NCBI RefSeq assembly: GCF_020510705.1
Contig: NZ_CP075184.1
Span: 2,418,001-2,482,000, forward strand
DNA from: Acidovorax radicis
Lineage (GTDB): Bacteria; Pseudomonadota; Gammaproteobacteria; Burkholderiales; Burkholderiaceae_C
DNA length: 64,000 nt
Direction: 5' to 3'
Part shown: piece by piece, positions 1 to 10,670 of the stretch
Layout of the letters: every line of letters starts with the position of its first letter
How positions within the stretch are numbered: the first letter of the stretch is position 1
The notes under the pieces: model-generated
What the model was told of the DNA's origin: nothing
The model's input: the letters and a program-made list of their open reading frames with translations, nothing else
The model's database searches: none
Program-made: the position numbers and the translations under genes

Positions 1-2
1 CC

Positions 3-3000
3 CGGGCAGGCTTGGTGCTGGAGCCCCTGCGGGCCGAAGTGTTTGGCGTGGTCCGCTTCGAAGAGCATGGCCGGCACCTGGGCGCCTCCCACGACGCAGG
101 CAAGGCACCCTTCGGCCGCACCACGTTCTACCCGCGCCTGCAGAGCAACATCCGTGCGCTGCGGGCCGCATACCGCTACCTTTTTGACGCACCGCATGAC
201 GAGCATGCCATCAGCCCCGCCGCCGAATGGCTGTTTGACAACTTCCACCTGATCGAAAGCCAGCTCAAGGAGATCCGCGCCGGGCTGCCGCCGCGTTACT
301 ACCGCTCGTTGCCGGTGCTCAAAGATGCACCGCTGGTGGGCCTGCCGCGTGTGTACGGTGTGGCGTGGTCGTTTGTGGCCCACACCGACAGCGCGTTTGA
401 TGAATCGCTGTTGATGCACTACCTCAATGCCTACCAGCAGACCTGCGAGCTGAGCCAGGGGGAGCTGTGGGCGCTGCCCACCACTTTGCGCGTGGTGCTC
501 ATCGAAAACCTGCGCCGCCTGGCCGAGCGCCTGGCCAGCCACAAGGCCGCGCAGGAGCTGGCCAGCCTGTGCGCCGCCCGTAGCAAGGACCTGAGCGTGT
601 TGACGCTGGATGCGGCCTGCGCGGCGATGGACAGGCGTGGCGTGGCCCCGGTGTTCCTCGCTCATCTGGCGCAGTCGATGGTGGGGCGCGGCACGTTAGG
701 TGGGCATACCGCTGCAGGCACGCCGTCGCCCGTGCAGCAGTGGTTGTTGACCGCTGTGCCCGACCTGGTGGCGCTGCAGGCCCAGCAGCAGATCAACCAG
801 GCGGCGGACCAACTGAGCATGGGCAATGCCGTCACGGCGCTGCGGCTGATTGGTGCGGCTGACTGGTCCGACATCATCAGCCAGACCAGCCTGGTGCTGC
901 GCGCCATGCTGCAGTCGCCCGTGTTCGCGGCCGAAGATGAGGCTACGCGCAACACCACCTTGCACGGCATTGAAAATCTGTCGGCCCGCAGCGGGCAGGG
1001 CGAGGCCGCTGTGGCGCAGGCGCTGCTGGTGCTGATGTCGGGCGCCGACGGTGAGCCTCGGGATGAGCCTGGAGGTGCGCAGGCGTTGGCGGGCTATTGG
1101 CTGCAAGGCGCCGGGCGCGGCCAGCTGGAGCATGCCCTGGGTGCGCGCCGCCATGCCACCGATGCAGTGGCCCTGTGGCGTTCTGCCGTGGGCTTGTCAC
1201 GCGTGCCGCTGTACCTGGGCGCTTTGCTGTTGGGCTCGCTCGGCCTGCTGGCCTGGCTGACGGTGCCCTTGTGGGGTGCTTCGCCAGGGCCCGCAGCCAG
1301 CGCAGCCCATCTTGCAGGCCTGGCGTTGCTGGCCGTCTTGATGCTGCTGCCCGTGTCCGAGATCGTGGTGGCTGTGGTCAACCGGCTCATTGGCGAATCC
1401 GTCCGGCCCACCTACATGCCACGCTACCTGCTGCCAGCGGGCATTCCGGCATCGGCACGCGTGCTGGTGGCCATCCCGGCGCTGCTCAGCAGCACCGGCA
1501 CCATCGACCGGCTGGTGCACCGCCTGCACCTGCATTTCCTGGCCAACCCCGAGCCCTGTGCCCAGTTTGCGCTGCTGACCGACGGTGTAGATGCCGATGT
1601 GCAAGACCTGCCCGAAGATGGCGCGCTGCTGGCCCATGCCCAGGGCTTGATGCAGGCACTGAATGCGCAGCACCCGACCGCCACGGGCAGTGCCCCGCGT
1701 TTTGTGCTGCTGCACCGCGCGCGCACCTACAGCCCCACGCAGCAGCAGTGGATTGGGTGGGAGCGCAAGCGCGGCAAGCTCGAACAGCTGGTGGCCGCGC
1801 TCTCTACCGGGGTGTCGGAGGCGTTCATCGATATGGGCGAACTCTCGCACCTCGCACCACAGACCCGCTATGTGCTCACGCTCGACAGCGATACGCAGCT
1901 GCCACCGGGCCGCCTGCGCAGCCTGGTGGGTGTGGCTGAGCATCCCGAGAACCAGCCCCGTCTGGATGCCGGCGGCCAGCGCGTGGTGCAGGGCTACGGC
2001 ATCCTGCAGCCCCGGGTGCTAGCGCCACTGCCCACGCATGCCACCACCTCGTTGTGGCAGTGGCTGTTTGCGGGCCAGCAGGGGCTGGACCCCTACAGCG
2101 CCATGACGTCTGACGTGTACCAGGATTTTTTTGCCGAAGGCAGTTTCACCGGCAAGGGATTGTTGCATGTGGCCACCGTGCACGCCGTGCTGGGCGGGCG
2201 CCTGCCGGCCGACCAGGTGCTGAGCCATGACCTGCTTGAAGGCGCGCTCGCACGCTGCGCTGTGGTGAGCGATGTGACGCTGGTGGAGGCCGAGCCCGAG
2301 CACAGCGACACCGCAGCCTCCCGCCTGCACCGCTGGACGCGGGGCGACTGGCAGCTGTGGCCCTTTCTGGCCCAGGCCCATCGATGGGGCCTCTCGAGCA
2401 TCAACCGCTGGAAGCTGCTGGACAACCTGCGCCGCTCGCTCGTGGCGCCCGCGTCGCTGGTGCTGGTGGTGCTGGCCTTGGCGGGGTGGGGTCTGCCCTT
2501 GGCCAGCACGCTGGCGCTGGTGGTGATGGCCTACGTGGCCGCACCCCTGATGGGAGCACTGGCGGGCTGGGTTCCGAGCCGGTTTGGGCTGCTGGGCATG
2601 CGTTTTGTGCACGAAGCATCGGGTGACTTGTTGCGCGCCCTGGCCAGTGGCGTGTGGCACCTGGCCCTGCTGCCGCAGCAGGCCCAGTTGCTGGGCGATG
2701 CCGTGGTGCGCACCGTGCACCGGCAGGCCGTAAGCCGTTGGCACCTGCTGGAGTGGACCACGGCCGAGGCCGCGCAGAGCACCCTGATGACAGGCCTTGG
2801 CGCAACGCTGCGCAGGCACAGGGCGGCGCCCTTGCTGGCGCTGGGCTGTGGCGCGGTGCTGTGGGCCGGGGGCTCCCAGGACACCTCGGCGCCCTGGGCC
2901 TTGGTGGCGCCGCTGCTGGCGCTGTGGGCGCTGTCGCCACTGCTGGTGTGGTTGGCCAACCGGGAGCCGCCCGGCCAGGGCAGCCCGACGCTGTCGGCAC

Positions 3001-6000
3001 AAGACCAGGACCTGCTGCACGGCGTGGCTCGCGACACCTGGCGTTTTTTCGAGCGCTGCGTGGATGCGCACAACCACCAGCTGCCGCCCGATAACCTGCA
3101 GACCGCCCCTTATGAAATGGTGGCGCACCGCACCTCGCCCACCAACATCGGGTTGTATTTGCTGAGCGCCAGTTGCGCGCGCCAGTTCGGCTGGATCGGC
3201 ACGCTGGAGCTGCTCGACCGGCTTGAAGCCACGCTGGCCATGCTGCAAGCCATGGAGCGGCACCAGGGCCACTTCCTGAACTGGTACGACACCGAAACCT
3301 TGCAGCCGCTGCTCCCGCGTTATGTGTCCACCGTGGACAGCGGCAACCTCTGCGCCCACCTGGTGGCCGTGGCGCAGGCCTGCAACGCGCTGGCGGCGCA
3401 GCCACTGTCGCCGCAGGCCGGTGAGCAGGCCATCCGCACCTCGCTGGCGCGGCTGCAGCCCCGACTGGGCACCCACCACCCCGGCATGCGCGGGCTGCAG
3501 CACCCATCGGCGCTGAGCCGCCTGCTGGGCATGCGCCCGCCTGACCCCGCGCACCTGCCCGAGGCCACGGCGTTTCGTACGCTGCTGGCGCAGGCGCAAG
3601 ACGAACTGCACAGCATGGCCCAGCCTCGCCACCCAGCCATCGTGCACAGCCAGCCCACGGCCCACGACGAACTGCTGTGGCTGCTGGCCGACCATCTGTC
3701 CACGCTGCAGTCGGTGGACCGCGACCAGCAGGCTGCGCTCAGCGGCGGCGCGCCCGAGGCCACGCGCCGCCTTTCGGCCCTGGCCGAGGCGCTGGATGCA
3801 CTGGCCTGGCAGGCCGATTTCCGGTTTCTTTACCACCCCCGGCGGCACCTGCTGCACATTGGCTATCGCGTGGACGAGCAGCAGCTGGACACCTCGTTCT
3901 ATGACCTGCTCGCGTCCGAGTCGCGCACCACCAGCCTGCTGGCCATGGCCAAGGGCGACCTGCCTGTGAAGCACTGGGCGGCCCTGGGGCGGCCATTTTT
4001 TGCCAGCGGCCACCATGCGGTGCTGCGTTCGTGGTCGGGTTCGATGTTCGAGTACCTCATGCCCACGCTGGTCATGGCCGAGCCGTATCACAGTGCCCTG
4101 GGCGAGGCAGGGCGGTCGGCCCTGCGTGAGCAGGTGGCGCTGGTGCAAGGCCTGGGCAAGGACATGCCCTGGGGCATTTCCGAATGTGCCTATGCCGGGC
4201 GCGACCACACCCTGGCGTACCAATACGCGCCGCAGGGTGTGCCACGCCTGGCTTTGCGCCGCACGCCCGTGGGCGAGCTGGTGATTGCACCCTACGCCAC
4301 GGCGCTGGCAACACAGGTAGACGCCCGCGCAGCCTGCACGAACTTCCGCACGCTGGCCGCACTGTCGGCGCGGGGGCGCTACGGCTTTTACGAGGCGCTG
4401 GACTTCACACCCGAACGCCAGACGCATGGCGAGCGGCTCACGCTGGTCAGCACCTACATGGCCCACCACCAGGGCATGACCATTGTGGCGCTGGCCAATG
4501 TGCTGCTGCGTGGCGTGGCCCAGCGCTGGGGTACGGCGCATGCACGCATCGAGGCCGTGCTGCCGCTGCTGCAGGAGCGCGCCCCGCGCGAGTTGCCCAC
4601 CCTGCAGGCGACGCCGTCGCGCTTGCCGCTGCACGCGCGCCAGCAGAAAACGCCGGACCATGTGCGCCCCGTCACCCCTGGGGCCCAGGCGCTGGAGCCC
4701 ACGCACCTGCTGGGCAACGGCCGCTACAGCGTTACCCTGCGTGCCAATGGGGCAGGGTGGAGCCGCTGGCACCAGACCGGCATCACCCGCTGGCGCGACG
4801 ATGCGCTGCGGGATGCGCACGGCAGCTTTCTGTATGTGCGGCAGATGGGCTCCAGCGTGCCCGCGTCCGTCACCAGCCACCCCGCGCCCGATGCGCGTGC
4901 GGTGTACGGCAGCACCTTCCACACCGACCGCGTGTGTTTTGATGCGCTGTGGCCGGGGCTGCGCGTGCACACCACCGTGTGGGTGAGCCCGGAAGACGAC
5001 ATCGAACTGCGCAAGGTGGTGGTGAGTAACCTCGGCAACGAGGTGATCGAGCTGGAGTTGATATCGGCCCTGGACATCACCCTGGCCACCCACGCGGCCG
5101 ACGAGGCGCACCCGGCGTTCTCTAACCTTTTCATCGCCGCCGACTGGCTGCCCGCGCAACAGGCGCTGCGGTTCGTCAGAACACCCCGCCTGCAGACCGA
5201 GGCCACCCTGCAGGCCACGCACTTTGTGGCCGATACGCACGGCCACGTGCTGGGCCTGCGCTGCCAGACCGACCGCGAGCTCTGGGTGGGGCGCAACCAT
5301 ACGCCTTGCCAGCCGCTGGCCCTGCTGAACCGTGTGCCCGAGGCGCCCGCGGTGCTGGAAACCGGCCTGGACCCCGTGGCTGTCCTGGGCGTGATGCTGC
5401 GCATTGCGCCCGGTGCGCAGGCTTGCGTCACGTTCGCCACGGCGGCATCGCAAGACCCGACCACGCTGCTGGCCATCATCGACAAGTACCGCCAGCCGAC
5501 CTATGTAGAGCGCGCTTCGGCCATGTCGGCCACGCTGGCCAGCATCCAGTGGGCTTCACACCGCCCGCACCGCGACTACCTGCCCGCGCTCCAGGCGCTG
5601 ACCACGGCGCTGGTGTTCACGCTGCCCAAGGTGCACACCACCTACCGGGGTGTGCTGACCGAATCGCAGGCCGCCCATCCCGTGTGTGACAGGCGCACGC
5701 TGTGGCAACTGGGCCTGTCAGGCGACCGGCCCATCGTGCTGGTGATGGCCGGGTCGCCCCAGGGCATGGGCCTGCTGCGCAGCCTGGCCCAGGCGCTGCG
5801 CGAATGGGCGCATGGCGGTGTGGCCTGCGACCTGGTGGTGCTCAGCAGCGAATCGCACTCGTACCACATGCCTTTGCAGCGCGAGCTGGCGCTGCTGCGC
5901 GAGCACCATGATGCCGACCTGGCCACACGCACCGGCCCGGCAGTGACCGGCCTGCGGGTGCTGCGGATCGACGAGCTGTCGGCCCAGCAACTGGGCACGT

Positions 6001-8615
6001 TGGCGAGCCTGGCTCGCATTACCCTGCAGGCCGATGGCCATGCGCTCATGCACCAGGTGAAGGCCTGGGTGGCGGCCCATGGCGTGTCAACGGTCAGTCC
6101 CTGGCGCGGCGGCGCTACCGATGAAGTGCCCACGCACCAAGGCAGCACGCGGGTGCCCGCGCCAGTAGGCAGTTTTGCCCCCGTCACTGGCACCTTTGGG
6201 TTCGATGTGTCGGCTGCGCTGCGGCCCACCAAGCCTTGGGTCAACGTGCTGGCCAACGCCCAACTGGGGGCCATGGTGTCTGAAAGCGGTGCGGGCAACA
6301 CCTGGGCGCTCAACAGCCGCCTGAACCAGCTCACCGCCTGGTCGAACGACCCGGTGGCCGACCCGCCCGCTGAATGGTTGCTGCTGCAGGACCGCCGCAC
6401 GCGCGAGGTGTGGAGCCTGACGCCCTCAGCCTGGGGCGCAGCCGACGTGGTGTACCGCGTGGAACACGCGCAGGGCACCACCACCATCCGCCACCGCAGA
6501 GGTTTGCTGGATATAGAGGTGCGTTGGTGTGTGGACCCCGTCACCGCCATCAAGCAGGTGCATGTGCAGGTGCGCAATCTGGGCGCCGGGCGTGCGCACT
6601 TGCGCCTCATTGGCATGGTGGAGTGGATGATGGGCGAAAAGCGCGGCGACCGCGCCACGCTGGTCACCGCACCGTGTTTTGCACCACTGCCCGATGGCCG
6701 CTTGCTGGGCCTGCTGTGCACGCAAACCGAGGCATCCGCTGGCTTTGGCGGTGGCACGGCCTTTTTCTGCGAGGCCTTGGCCGGGTCGGGCACGGGCGAC
6801 CGTGCCAACGACAGCCTGGACTGGACCTGCGACCGCCGCGAATTCTTCGATGCACAGGGTGATCTGGTGGTGCCCCTGCAACTGGGGCAGCGCCGCGGCT
6901 TTGGGCTGGACCCTTGCGCGGCACTCTCGCGCATGGTCACCCTGCGGGGTGGGGCCGCGTTCGAGCGCGTGTACCTGATGGGCTACGCCCCCACCGAGGC
7001 AGCCGCGCGCACGCTGGCGCAAGAGGCCATGGCCGTGGCGGCCCGTGCACGCGAGCAAGCCACGCTCGACCAGTGGAACGAACTGTTGGGTGCAACGCAG
7101 GTGGCCACGCCCGATCCGCTGTTCGACGTGTTGGTCAACCGCTGGCTGCTCTACCAGACGGTGTCATCACGCCTGTTTGCCAAGGCGGGCTTTTACCAGG
7201 CGGGCGGTGCCACGGGCTACCGCGACCAGTTGCAGGACACGATGGCGCTGGCCTGGGCACAGCCGGGCGCCTTGCGCGCGCAGATCGTGCTGTGTGCGTC
7301 GCGCCAGTTTGAAGCGGGCGACGTACAGCACTGGTGGCACACGCCGGGCGGGGCAGGGGTGCGCACGCATTTCTCGGACGACCTGTTGTGGCTGCCCTTT
7401 GCCTGTGCGCATTACCTCCAGCGCACCGCAGACAACGGCTTGCTGGAGGAGCAGGTGGCGTTCCTTGAAGGCTCCGCGATCCCCGAAGGGGCGGAAGACA
7501 TCTATGAATCCCCCAGCGCCAGTGCCACCACGGCCAGTGTGTACGAGCATGCCGCCCGCACCATCGACCGCAGTCTGCGCACTGGTGCGCACGGCCTGCC
7601 GCTGATGGGCGGTGGCGACTGGAACGACGGCATGAACCGCGTGGGCGACGGCGGTCGTGGCGAATCAGTATGGCTGGCGTGGTTCCTGTGTGCCATCGTC
7701 GCCGACTGGATTCCACTGGCCCGTGATCGGGGCGATCTGGAGCGGGTTCAGCGCTGGGATACCGCATGGACCGGCTGGCGCGCTGCATTGGAGAGCGATG
7801 CGTGGGATGGCGACTGGTACCAGCGCGCCTTTTTTGACGACGGCACAGCCCTGGGCAGCCACACGCGGGACGAGGGCCGCATCGATTTGATTGCCCAGGC
7901 CTGGGCAGTGCTCTCGGGCGTTGCAACGCCTGAGCGGCAGCGCCATGTGATGGACGCGGTCGAGGCGCATCTGGTCCACCCCGCAGCAGGGTTGATCCAA
8001 CTGCTGACCCCCCCGTTGCGCCATGCCGAACCCAGCGCGGGCTACATCCAGGCCTACCCGCCCGGCGTGCGTGAGAACGGCGGGCAGTATGCCCATGGTG
8101 GCGTGTGGGCGCTGATGGCCGCCGCAGAATTGGCAGTGCAGCAGCCTGAGCACCCCGGTGCGTTCGATGTGCCTTACCGTTACTTCACCTACCTGAGCCC
8201 GGTGCACCGGGCCCAGCACCCGGTGTGGGGGCCGGTGTACGCCGTGGAGCCCTATGTGATGGCGGCTGACATCTACAGCCAGCCACCCTATGTGGGGCGC
8301 GGCGGCTGGAGCTGGTACACCGGCGCGGCGGGCTGGCTGCACCGGGCGGCGGTGGAGTCGATGGTGGGTTTGCATATACGTGCGCACGACTTGTTCTTTT
8401 CGCCGTGCCTGCCAACCCATTGGCCGGGGGCCGAGATTTCCCTCGTACGGGCGGGTGTCACGCTGCGTTTCGTCTTGGTGCGCGCGACAGTTGCCCAGGT
8501 GGTAGGTCACCATCTACCGGATAACGTGCCCGCCGATGCCCGCTGGCTTGCAGTCGGGCAGCGGCTGCGTTGGGTGGATGAGAGGAGCGACGCTTGCTTT
8601 GTGGTGCCGCTGTGA
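3..8615 (+). CDS. ndvB: Cyclic beta-1,2-glucan synthase (NdvB/Cgs family), probably 5'-partial
   Basis: Giant inner-membrane enzyme that starts, elongates and cyclises periplasmic beta-1,2-glucan from UDP-glucose. About 2,870 codons are visible, the usual size for NdvB/Cgs. The N-terminus matches the family opening (AEVFGVVRFEEH, then ISPAAEWLFDN and LPPRYYR). A GT84-type catalytic core follows, with TLDSDTQLPPG near residue 620 and an RWTRGDWQLW motif near 775, flanked by hydrophobic clusters near 400-455, 805-850 and 940-980. The C-terminal GH94-like phosphorylase region, which sets chain length, carries GGGDWNDGMN near 2535. The frame is open to the left edge; the first usable start is a TTG at 12, and the true start is probably outside the window. 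The product supports osmoadaptation and host interaction in rhizobia and Brucella; the role here is inferred. Confidence 0.95.
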   Translation, partial: RAGLVLEPLRAEVFGVVRFEEHGRHLGASHDAGKAPFGRTTFYPRLQSNIRALRAAYRYLFDAPHDEHAISPAAEWLFDNFHLIESQLKEIRAGLPPRYYRSLPVLKDAPLVGLPRVYGVAWSFVAHTDSAFDESLLMHYLNAYQQTCELSQGELWALPTTLRVVLIENLRRLAERLASHKAAQELASLCAARSKDLSVLTLDAACAAMDRRGVAPVFLAHLAQSMVGRGTLGGHTAAGTPSPVQQWLLTAVPDLVALQAQQQINQAADQLSMGNAVTALRLIGAADWSDIISQTSLVLRAMLQSPVFAAEDEATRNTTLHGIENLSARSGQGEAAVAQALLVLMSGADGEPRDEPGGAQALAGYWLQGAGRGQLEHALGARRHATDAVALWRSAVGLSRVPLYLGALLLGSLGLLAWLTVPLWGASPGPAASAAHLAGLALLAVLMLLPVSEIVVAVVNRLIGESVRPTYMPRYLLPAGIPASARVLVAIPALLSSTGTIDRLVHRLHLHFLANPEPCAQFALLTDGVDADVQDLPEDGALLAHAQGLMQALNAQHPTATGSAPRFVLLHRARTYSPTQQQWIGWERKRGKLEQLVAALSTGVSEAFIDMGELSHLAPQTRYVLTLDSDTQLPPGRLRSLVGVAEHPENQPRLDAGGQRVVQGYGILQPRVLAPLPTHATTSLWQWLFAGQQGLDPYSAMTSDVYQDFFAEGSFTGKGLLHVATVHAVLGGRLPADQVLSHDLLEGALARCAVVSDVTLVEAEPEHSDTAASRLHRWTRGDWQLWPFLAQAHRWGLSSINRWKLLDNLRRSLVAPASLVLVVLALAGWGLPLASTLALVVMAYVAAPLMGALAGWVPSRFGLLGMRFVHEASGDLLRALASGVWHLALLPQQAQLLGDAVVRTVHRQAVSRWHLLEWTTAEAAQSTLMTGLGATLRRHRAAPLLALGCGAVLWAGGSQDTSAPWALVAPLLALWALSPLLVWLANREPPGQGSPTLSAQDQDLLHGVARDTWRFFERCVDAHNHQLPPDNLQTAPYEMVAHRTSPTNIGLYLLSASCARQFGWIGTLELLDRLEATLAMLQAMERHQGHFLNWYDTETLQPLLPRYVSTVDSGNLCAHLVAVAQACNALAAQPLSPQAGEQAIRTSLARLQPRLGTHHPGMRGLQHPSALSRLLGMRPPDPAHLPEATAFRTLLAQAQDELHSMAQPRHPAIVHSQPTAHDELLWLLADHLSTLQSVDRDQQAALSGGAPEATRRLSALAEALDALAWQADFRFLYHPRRHLLHIGYRVDEQQLDTSFYDLLASESRTTSLLAMAKGDLPVKHWAALGRPFFASGHHAVLRSWSGSMFEYLMPTLVMAEPYHSALGEAGRSALREQVALVQGLGKDMPWGISECAYAGRDHTLAYQYAPQGVPRLALRRTPVGELVIAPYATALATQVDARAACTNFRTLAALSARGRYGFYEALDFTPERQTHGERLTLVSTYMAHHQGMTIVALANVLLRGVAQRWGTAHARIEAVLPLLQERAPRELPTLQATPSRLPLHARQQKTPDHVRPVTPGAQALEPTHLLGNGRYSVTLRANGAGWSRWHQTGITRWRDDALRDAHGSFLYVRQMGSSVPASVTSHPAPDARAVYGSTFHTDRVCFDALWPGLRVHTTVWVSPEDDIELRKVVVSNLGNEVIELELISALDITLATHAADEAHPAFSNLFIAADWLPAQQALRFVRTPRLQTEATLQATHFVADTHGHVLGLRCQTDRELWVGRNHTPCQPLALLNRVPEAPAVLETGLDPVAVLGVMLRIAPGAQACVTFATAASQDPTTLLAIIDKYRQPTYVERASAMSATLASIQWASHRPHRDYLPALQALTTALVFTLPKVHTTYRGVLTESQAAHPVCDRRTLWQLGLSGDRPIVLVMAGSPQGMGLLRSLAQALREWAHGGVACDLVVLSSESHSYHMPLQRELALLREHHDADLATRTGPAVTGLRVLRIDELSAQQLGTLASLARITLQADGHALMHQVKAWVAAHGVSTVSPWRGGATDEVPTHQGSTRVPAPVGSFAPVTGTFGFDVSAALRPTKPWVNVLANAQLGAMVSESGAGNTWALNSRLNQLTAWSNDPVADPPAEWLLLQDRRTREVWSLTPSAWGAADVVYRVEHAQGTTTIRHRRGLLDIEVRWCVDPVTAIKQVHVQVRNLGAGRAHLRLIGMVEWMMGEKRGDRATLVTAPCFAPLPDGRLLGLLCTQTEASAGFGGGTAFFCEALAGSGTGDRANDSLDWTCDRREFFDAQGDLVVPLQLGQRRGFGLDPCAALSRMVTLRGGAAFERVYLMGYAPTEAAARTLAQEAMAVAARAREQATLDQWNELLGATQVATPDPLFDVLVNRWLLYQTVSSRLFAKAGFYQAGGATGYRDQLQDTMALAWAQPGALRAQIVLCASRQFEAGDVQHWWHTPGGAGVRTHFSDDLLWLPFACAHYLQRTADNGLLEEQVAFLEGSAIPEGAEDIYESPSASATTASVYEHAARTIDRSLRTGAHGLPLMGGGDWNDGMNRVGDGGRGESVWLAWFLCAIVADWIPLARDRGDLERVQRWDTAWTGWRAALESDAWDGDWYQRAFFDDGTALGSHTRDEGRIDLIAQAWAVLSGVATPERQRHVMDAVEAHLVHPAAGLIQLLTPPLRHAEPSAGYIQAYPPGVRENGGQYAHGGVWALMAAAELAVQQPEHPGAFDVPYRYFTYLSPVHRAQHPVWGPVYAVEPYVMAADIYSQPPYVGRGGWSWYTGAAGWLHRAAVESMVGLHIRAHDLFFSPCLPTHWPGAEISLVRAGVTLRFVLVRATVAQVVGHHLPDNVPADARWLAVGQRLRWVDERSDACFVVPL

Positions 8616-8740
8616 CATATTGCGGGGCATTCGGCATCCACCTTGGAACAGCCACGAAAGTGGCCGTTAGGTAAAAGTGTGTATGTGCGATACCGTACAG
8701 ACTGCTGGCGCCCAACAGTTGCACATTGATTGCCAGCGCA

Positions 8741-9514
8741 ATGCAGCGGCACCCTTACCTCGGTGTTTGCCATCTCACCGAAGGTACCGCCATTAAAAAA
8801 CCGAACGCAACCCCACTGCAGAATCAGCTTTTGGCCGCGCTGCCCGACTCCGAGTTGCAGCGCTGGCTGCCTGAACTCGAGCCGGTTGAACTGTCTCTAG
8901 GGCAAGTGCTGTACGAATCGGGTGCGGCCATGCCATTTGTGTATTTTCCGACCAACGCCATCGTGTCCTTGCTCTATGTGCTGGAGGATGGGGCGTCGGC
9001 CGAGATTGCGGTGGTCGGTTTAGAGGGCCTGGTGGGCATCTCCATCTTCATGGGCGGCGGCTCGACCCCCAGCCGCGCGGTGGTGCAAAGCGCTGGTGCA
9101 GGTTACCGCATGCGCGCTGATGTCATGAAGGCAGAATTTGAGCGCTCGGGACCCGTGGTGCATCTCTTGCTGCGGTACACCCAGGCGCTTATCACCCAGA
9201 TGGCGCAGACCGCCGTGTGCAATCGCCACCACTCCCTCGACCAACAATTGTGCCGCTGGCTGCTGCTCAGCCTCGACAGGTTGCAGAGCAACCAGTTGGT
9301 CATGACCCAGGAGCTGATTGCCAACATGTTGGGGGTGCGCCGTGAGGGTGTGACCGAGGCCGCGCTCAAACTGCAAAAGGCAGGGCTCATCAGCTACGCT
9401 CGTGGGCATATCAATGTGATCGACCGGCCGGGCCTCGAGGGGCGCACTTGTGAGTGTTATGACGTTGTGAAAAAAGAATATGACCGGTTGCTGCCCCCGC
9501 GCACCGCGAGTTAG
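8741..9514 (+). CDS. Crp/Fnr-family transcriptional regulator (first of a tandem pair)
   Basis: DNA-binding regulator of about 257 residues. The N-terminal cNMP-binding-like beta-roll (residues about 30-150) includes LGQVLYESG and FPTNAIVSLLYVLEDG. A winged helix follows from about residue 187, with TQELIANMLGVRREGVTEAA as recognition region. The C-terminus ends in a Cys-x-Cys-Tyr motif (TCECYDVVKKEYDRLL). The beta-roll lacks an obvious cAMP-binding Arg-Ser pair and there is no N-terminal FNR cysteine cluster, so the ligand is unknown. The ATG at 8741 is chosen over an in-frame TTG at 8726; neither has a good ribosome-binding site. The 125 bp after the glucan synthase hold only a small GCCAC-GAAA-GTGGC hairpin without a T-tract. 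A paralogue follows directly. Confidence 0.85.
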   Translation: MQRHPYLGVCHLTEGTAIKKPNATPLQNQLLAALPDSELQRWLPELEPVELSLGQVLYESGAAMPFVYFPTNAIVSLLYVLEDGASAEIAVVGLEGLVGISIFMGGGSTPSRAVVQSAGAGYRMRADVMKAEFERSGPVVHLLLRYTQALITQMAQTAVCNRHHSLDQQLCRWLLLSLDRLQSNQLVMTQELIANMLGVRREGVTEAALKLQKAGLISYARGHINVIDRPGLEGRTCECYDVVKKEYDRLLPPRTAS

Positions 9515-9683
9515 CCGTTGATGCGTTGTAGTGAGGCGCTGCCACCAAGCCTCTGTGCGCTGGCAGACAGTCAAGGCCCTGCGCTGCGCACACACTGGTA
9601 GAGAGTTGTTCCGCCCCAGCGCCGGTGCATTCGTCATGACACTGCTTCTTTGAGCGGTGCTGGCTGACCAGTGAAACGTCCTA

Positions 9684-10400
9684 ATGCCTCGTCCTCAAAA
9701 CCAGATCATTCGTCTGCTTCCGCCTGCCGCCCGAAAGCAATTGTTGGACCATTGCGAGCCGTTTGACTTGGTTCTTTCGGCCGAGTTGAGTGCGCTGGGC
9801 AAGCCGCTGGCGTATGCGCATTTTCCCAACGAAGGTTTTTTGTCTTTGGTGATCCATGTTGACAGCCACCCGCCGCTCGAAGTGGGCATGGTGGGGGTGG
9901 AGTCAATGCTCGGCTCTGAGTTGGTTTTAGGTGCAGCAGCAACGCCGTGGCGTGCGCTTGTGCAGGGAGAGGGGTCGAGCTGGCGGATCAGCGCAGCAGA
10001 GCTGCGTGCACAAAGTGACGCGATTCCTGCGCTGCAAAAGCTGCTGCAATCCTGCGTGTTGGTGCGGTTGCACCAGCAGGCGCTGGCGTCTGCCTGCCAG
10101 CGGTACCACGCCATCGCTCCCCGCCTGGCACGCTGGTTGTTGATGAGCCAGGACCGTTCGCGCACTGAGATTTTTCATGTCACTCAGGAGTTTTTGGCCC
10201 TGATGCTGGGCGTGCGTCGTGTGGGGGTGACGGAAGCCGCCAGTCGGTTCCAGGACGTAGGCTTGATTGCTTACCACCGGGGCGAGCTCACGGTGCTCAA
10301 CCGCGCGGCAATGGAAGAGCAGGCATGCAGTTGTTATGCCGCTGATAAAAAAATTCACAGCCGGTTGATGGCAGCCCGCAACCAAGGCGGCGCTAAATAA
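9684..10400 (+). CDS. Crp/Fnr-family transcriptional regulator (second of a tandem pair)
   Basis: A 238-residue paralogue of the preceding regulator with the same architecture. The beta-roll carries FPNEGFLSLVIHVDSHPPLEVG. The helix-turn-helix near residues 165-195 reads TQEFLALMLGVRRVGVTEAA, almost identical to its neighbour. The C-terminus again has Cys-x-Cys-Tyr (ACSCYAADKKIHSRLM). The shared recognition helix suggests overlapping target sites, while the more diverged sensor halves suggest different inputs; both are inference. It is separated from the first gene by about 170 bp with no visible terminator. The effector is unknown. The 270 bp between this gene and the convergent BON protein hold no convincing gene. 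Confidence 0.85.
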   Translation: MPRPQNQIIRLLPPAARKQLLDHCEPFDLVLSAELSALGKPLAYAHFPNEGFLSLVIHVDSHPPLEVGMVGVESMLGSELVLGAAATPWRALVQGEGSSWRISAAELRAQSDAIPALQKLLQSCVLVRLHQQALASACQRYHAIAPRLARWLLMSQDRSRTEIFHVTQEFLALMLGVRRVGVTEAASRFQDVGLIAYHRGELTVLNRAAMEEQACSCYAADKKIHSRLMAARNQGGAK

Positions 10401-10670
10401 GCCTGCGCGATGCGCCGTGCGCGAGGGACTTGCTCAGCGTTGCCAATGGGTCCAATGCACGAATCTCTGCGCCGTACTTATGTGCGGCCTCGTTCGGTCT
10501 GCGGTGTGACAAATACGCGCAATGGTGATGGCTATTGCTGGACCTCGCGGACCGCGCCGATTCGCAGCGCAGACTTGCCGCTCGATGCGTGCAGGGAATT
10601 GCTGAGCTGCCGAGTGATGCAGCGCAACAGCCCGCTGAGAATTTGCGGGGGCGATGTGGGCTCATGTGGG

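Noticed and set aside
2019..5453. Open frame of over 1,100 codons on the minus strand inside the glucan synthase gene
   Set aside because: It is the high-GC shadow of the real gene: Arg/His/Gln-rich, no domains, no ribosome-binding site, and the plus-strand frame has full family homology.
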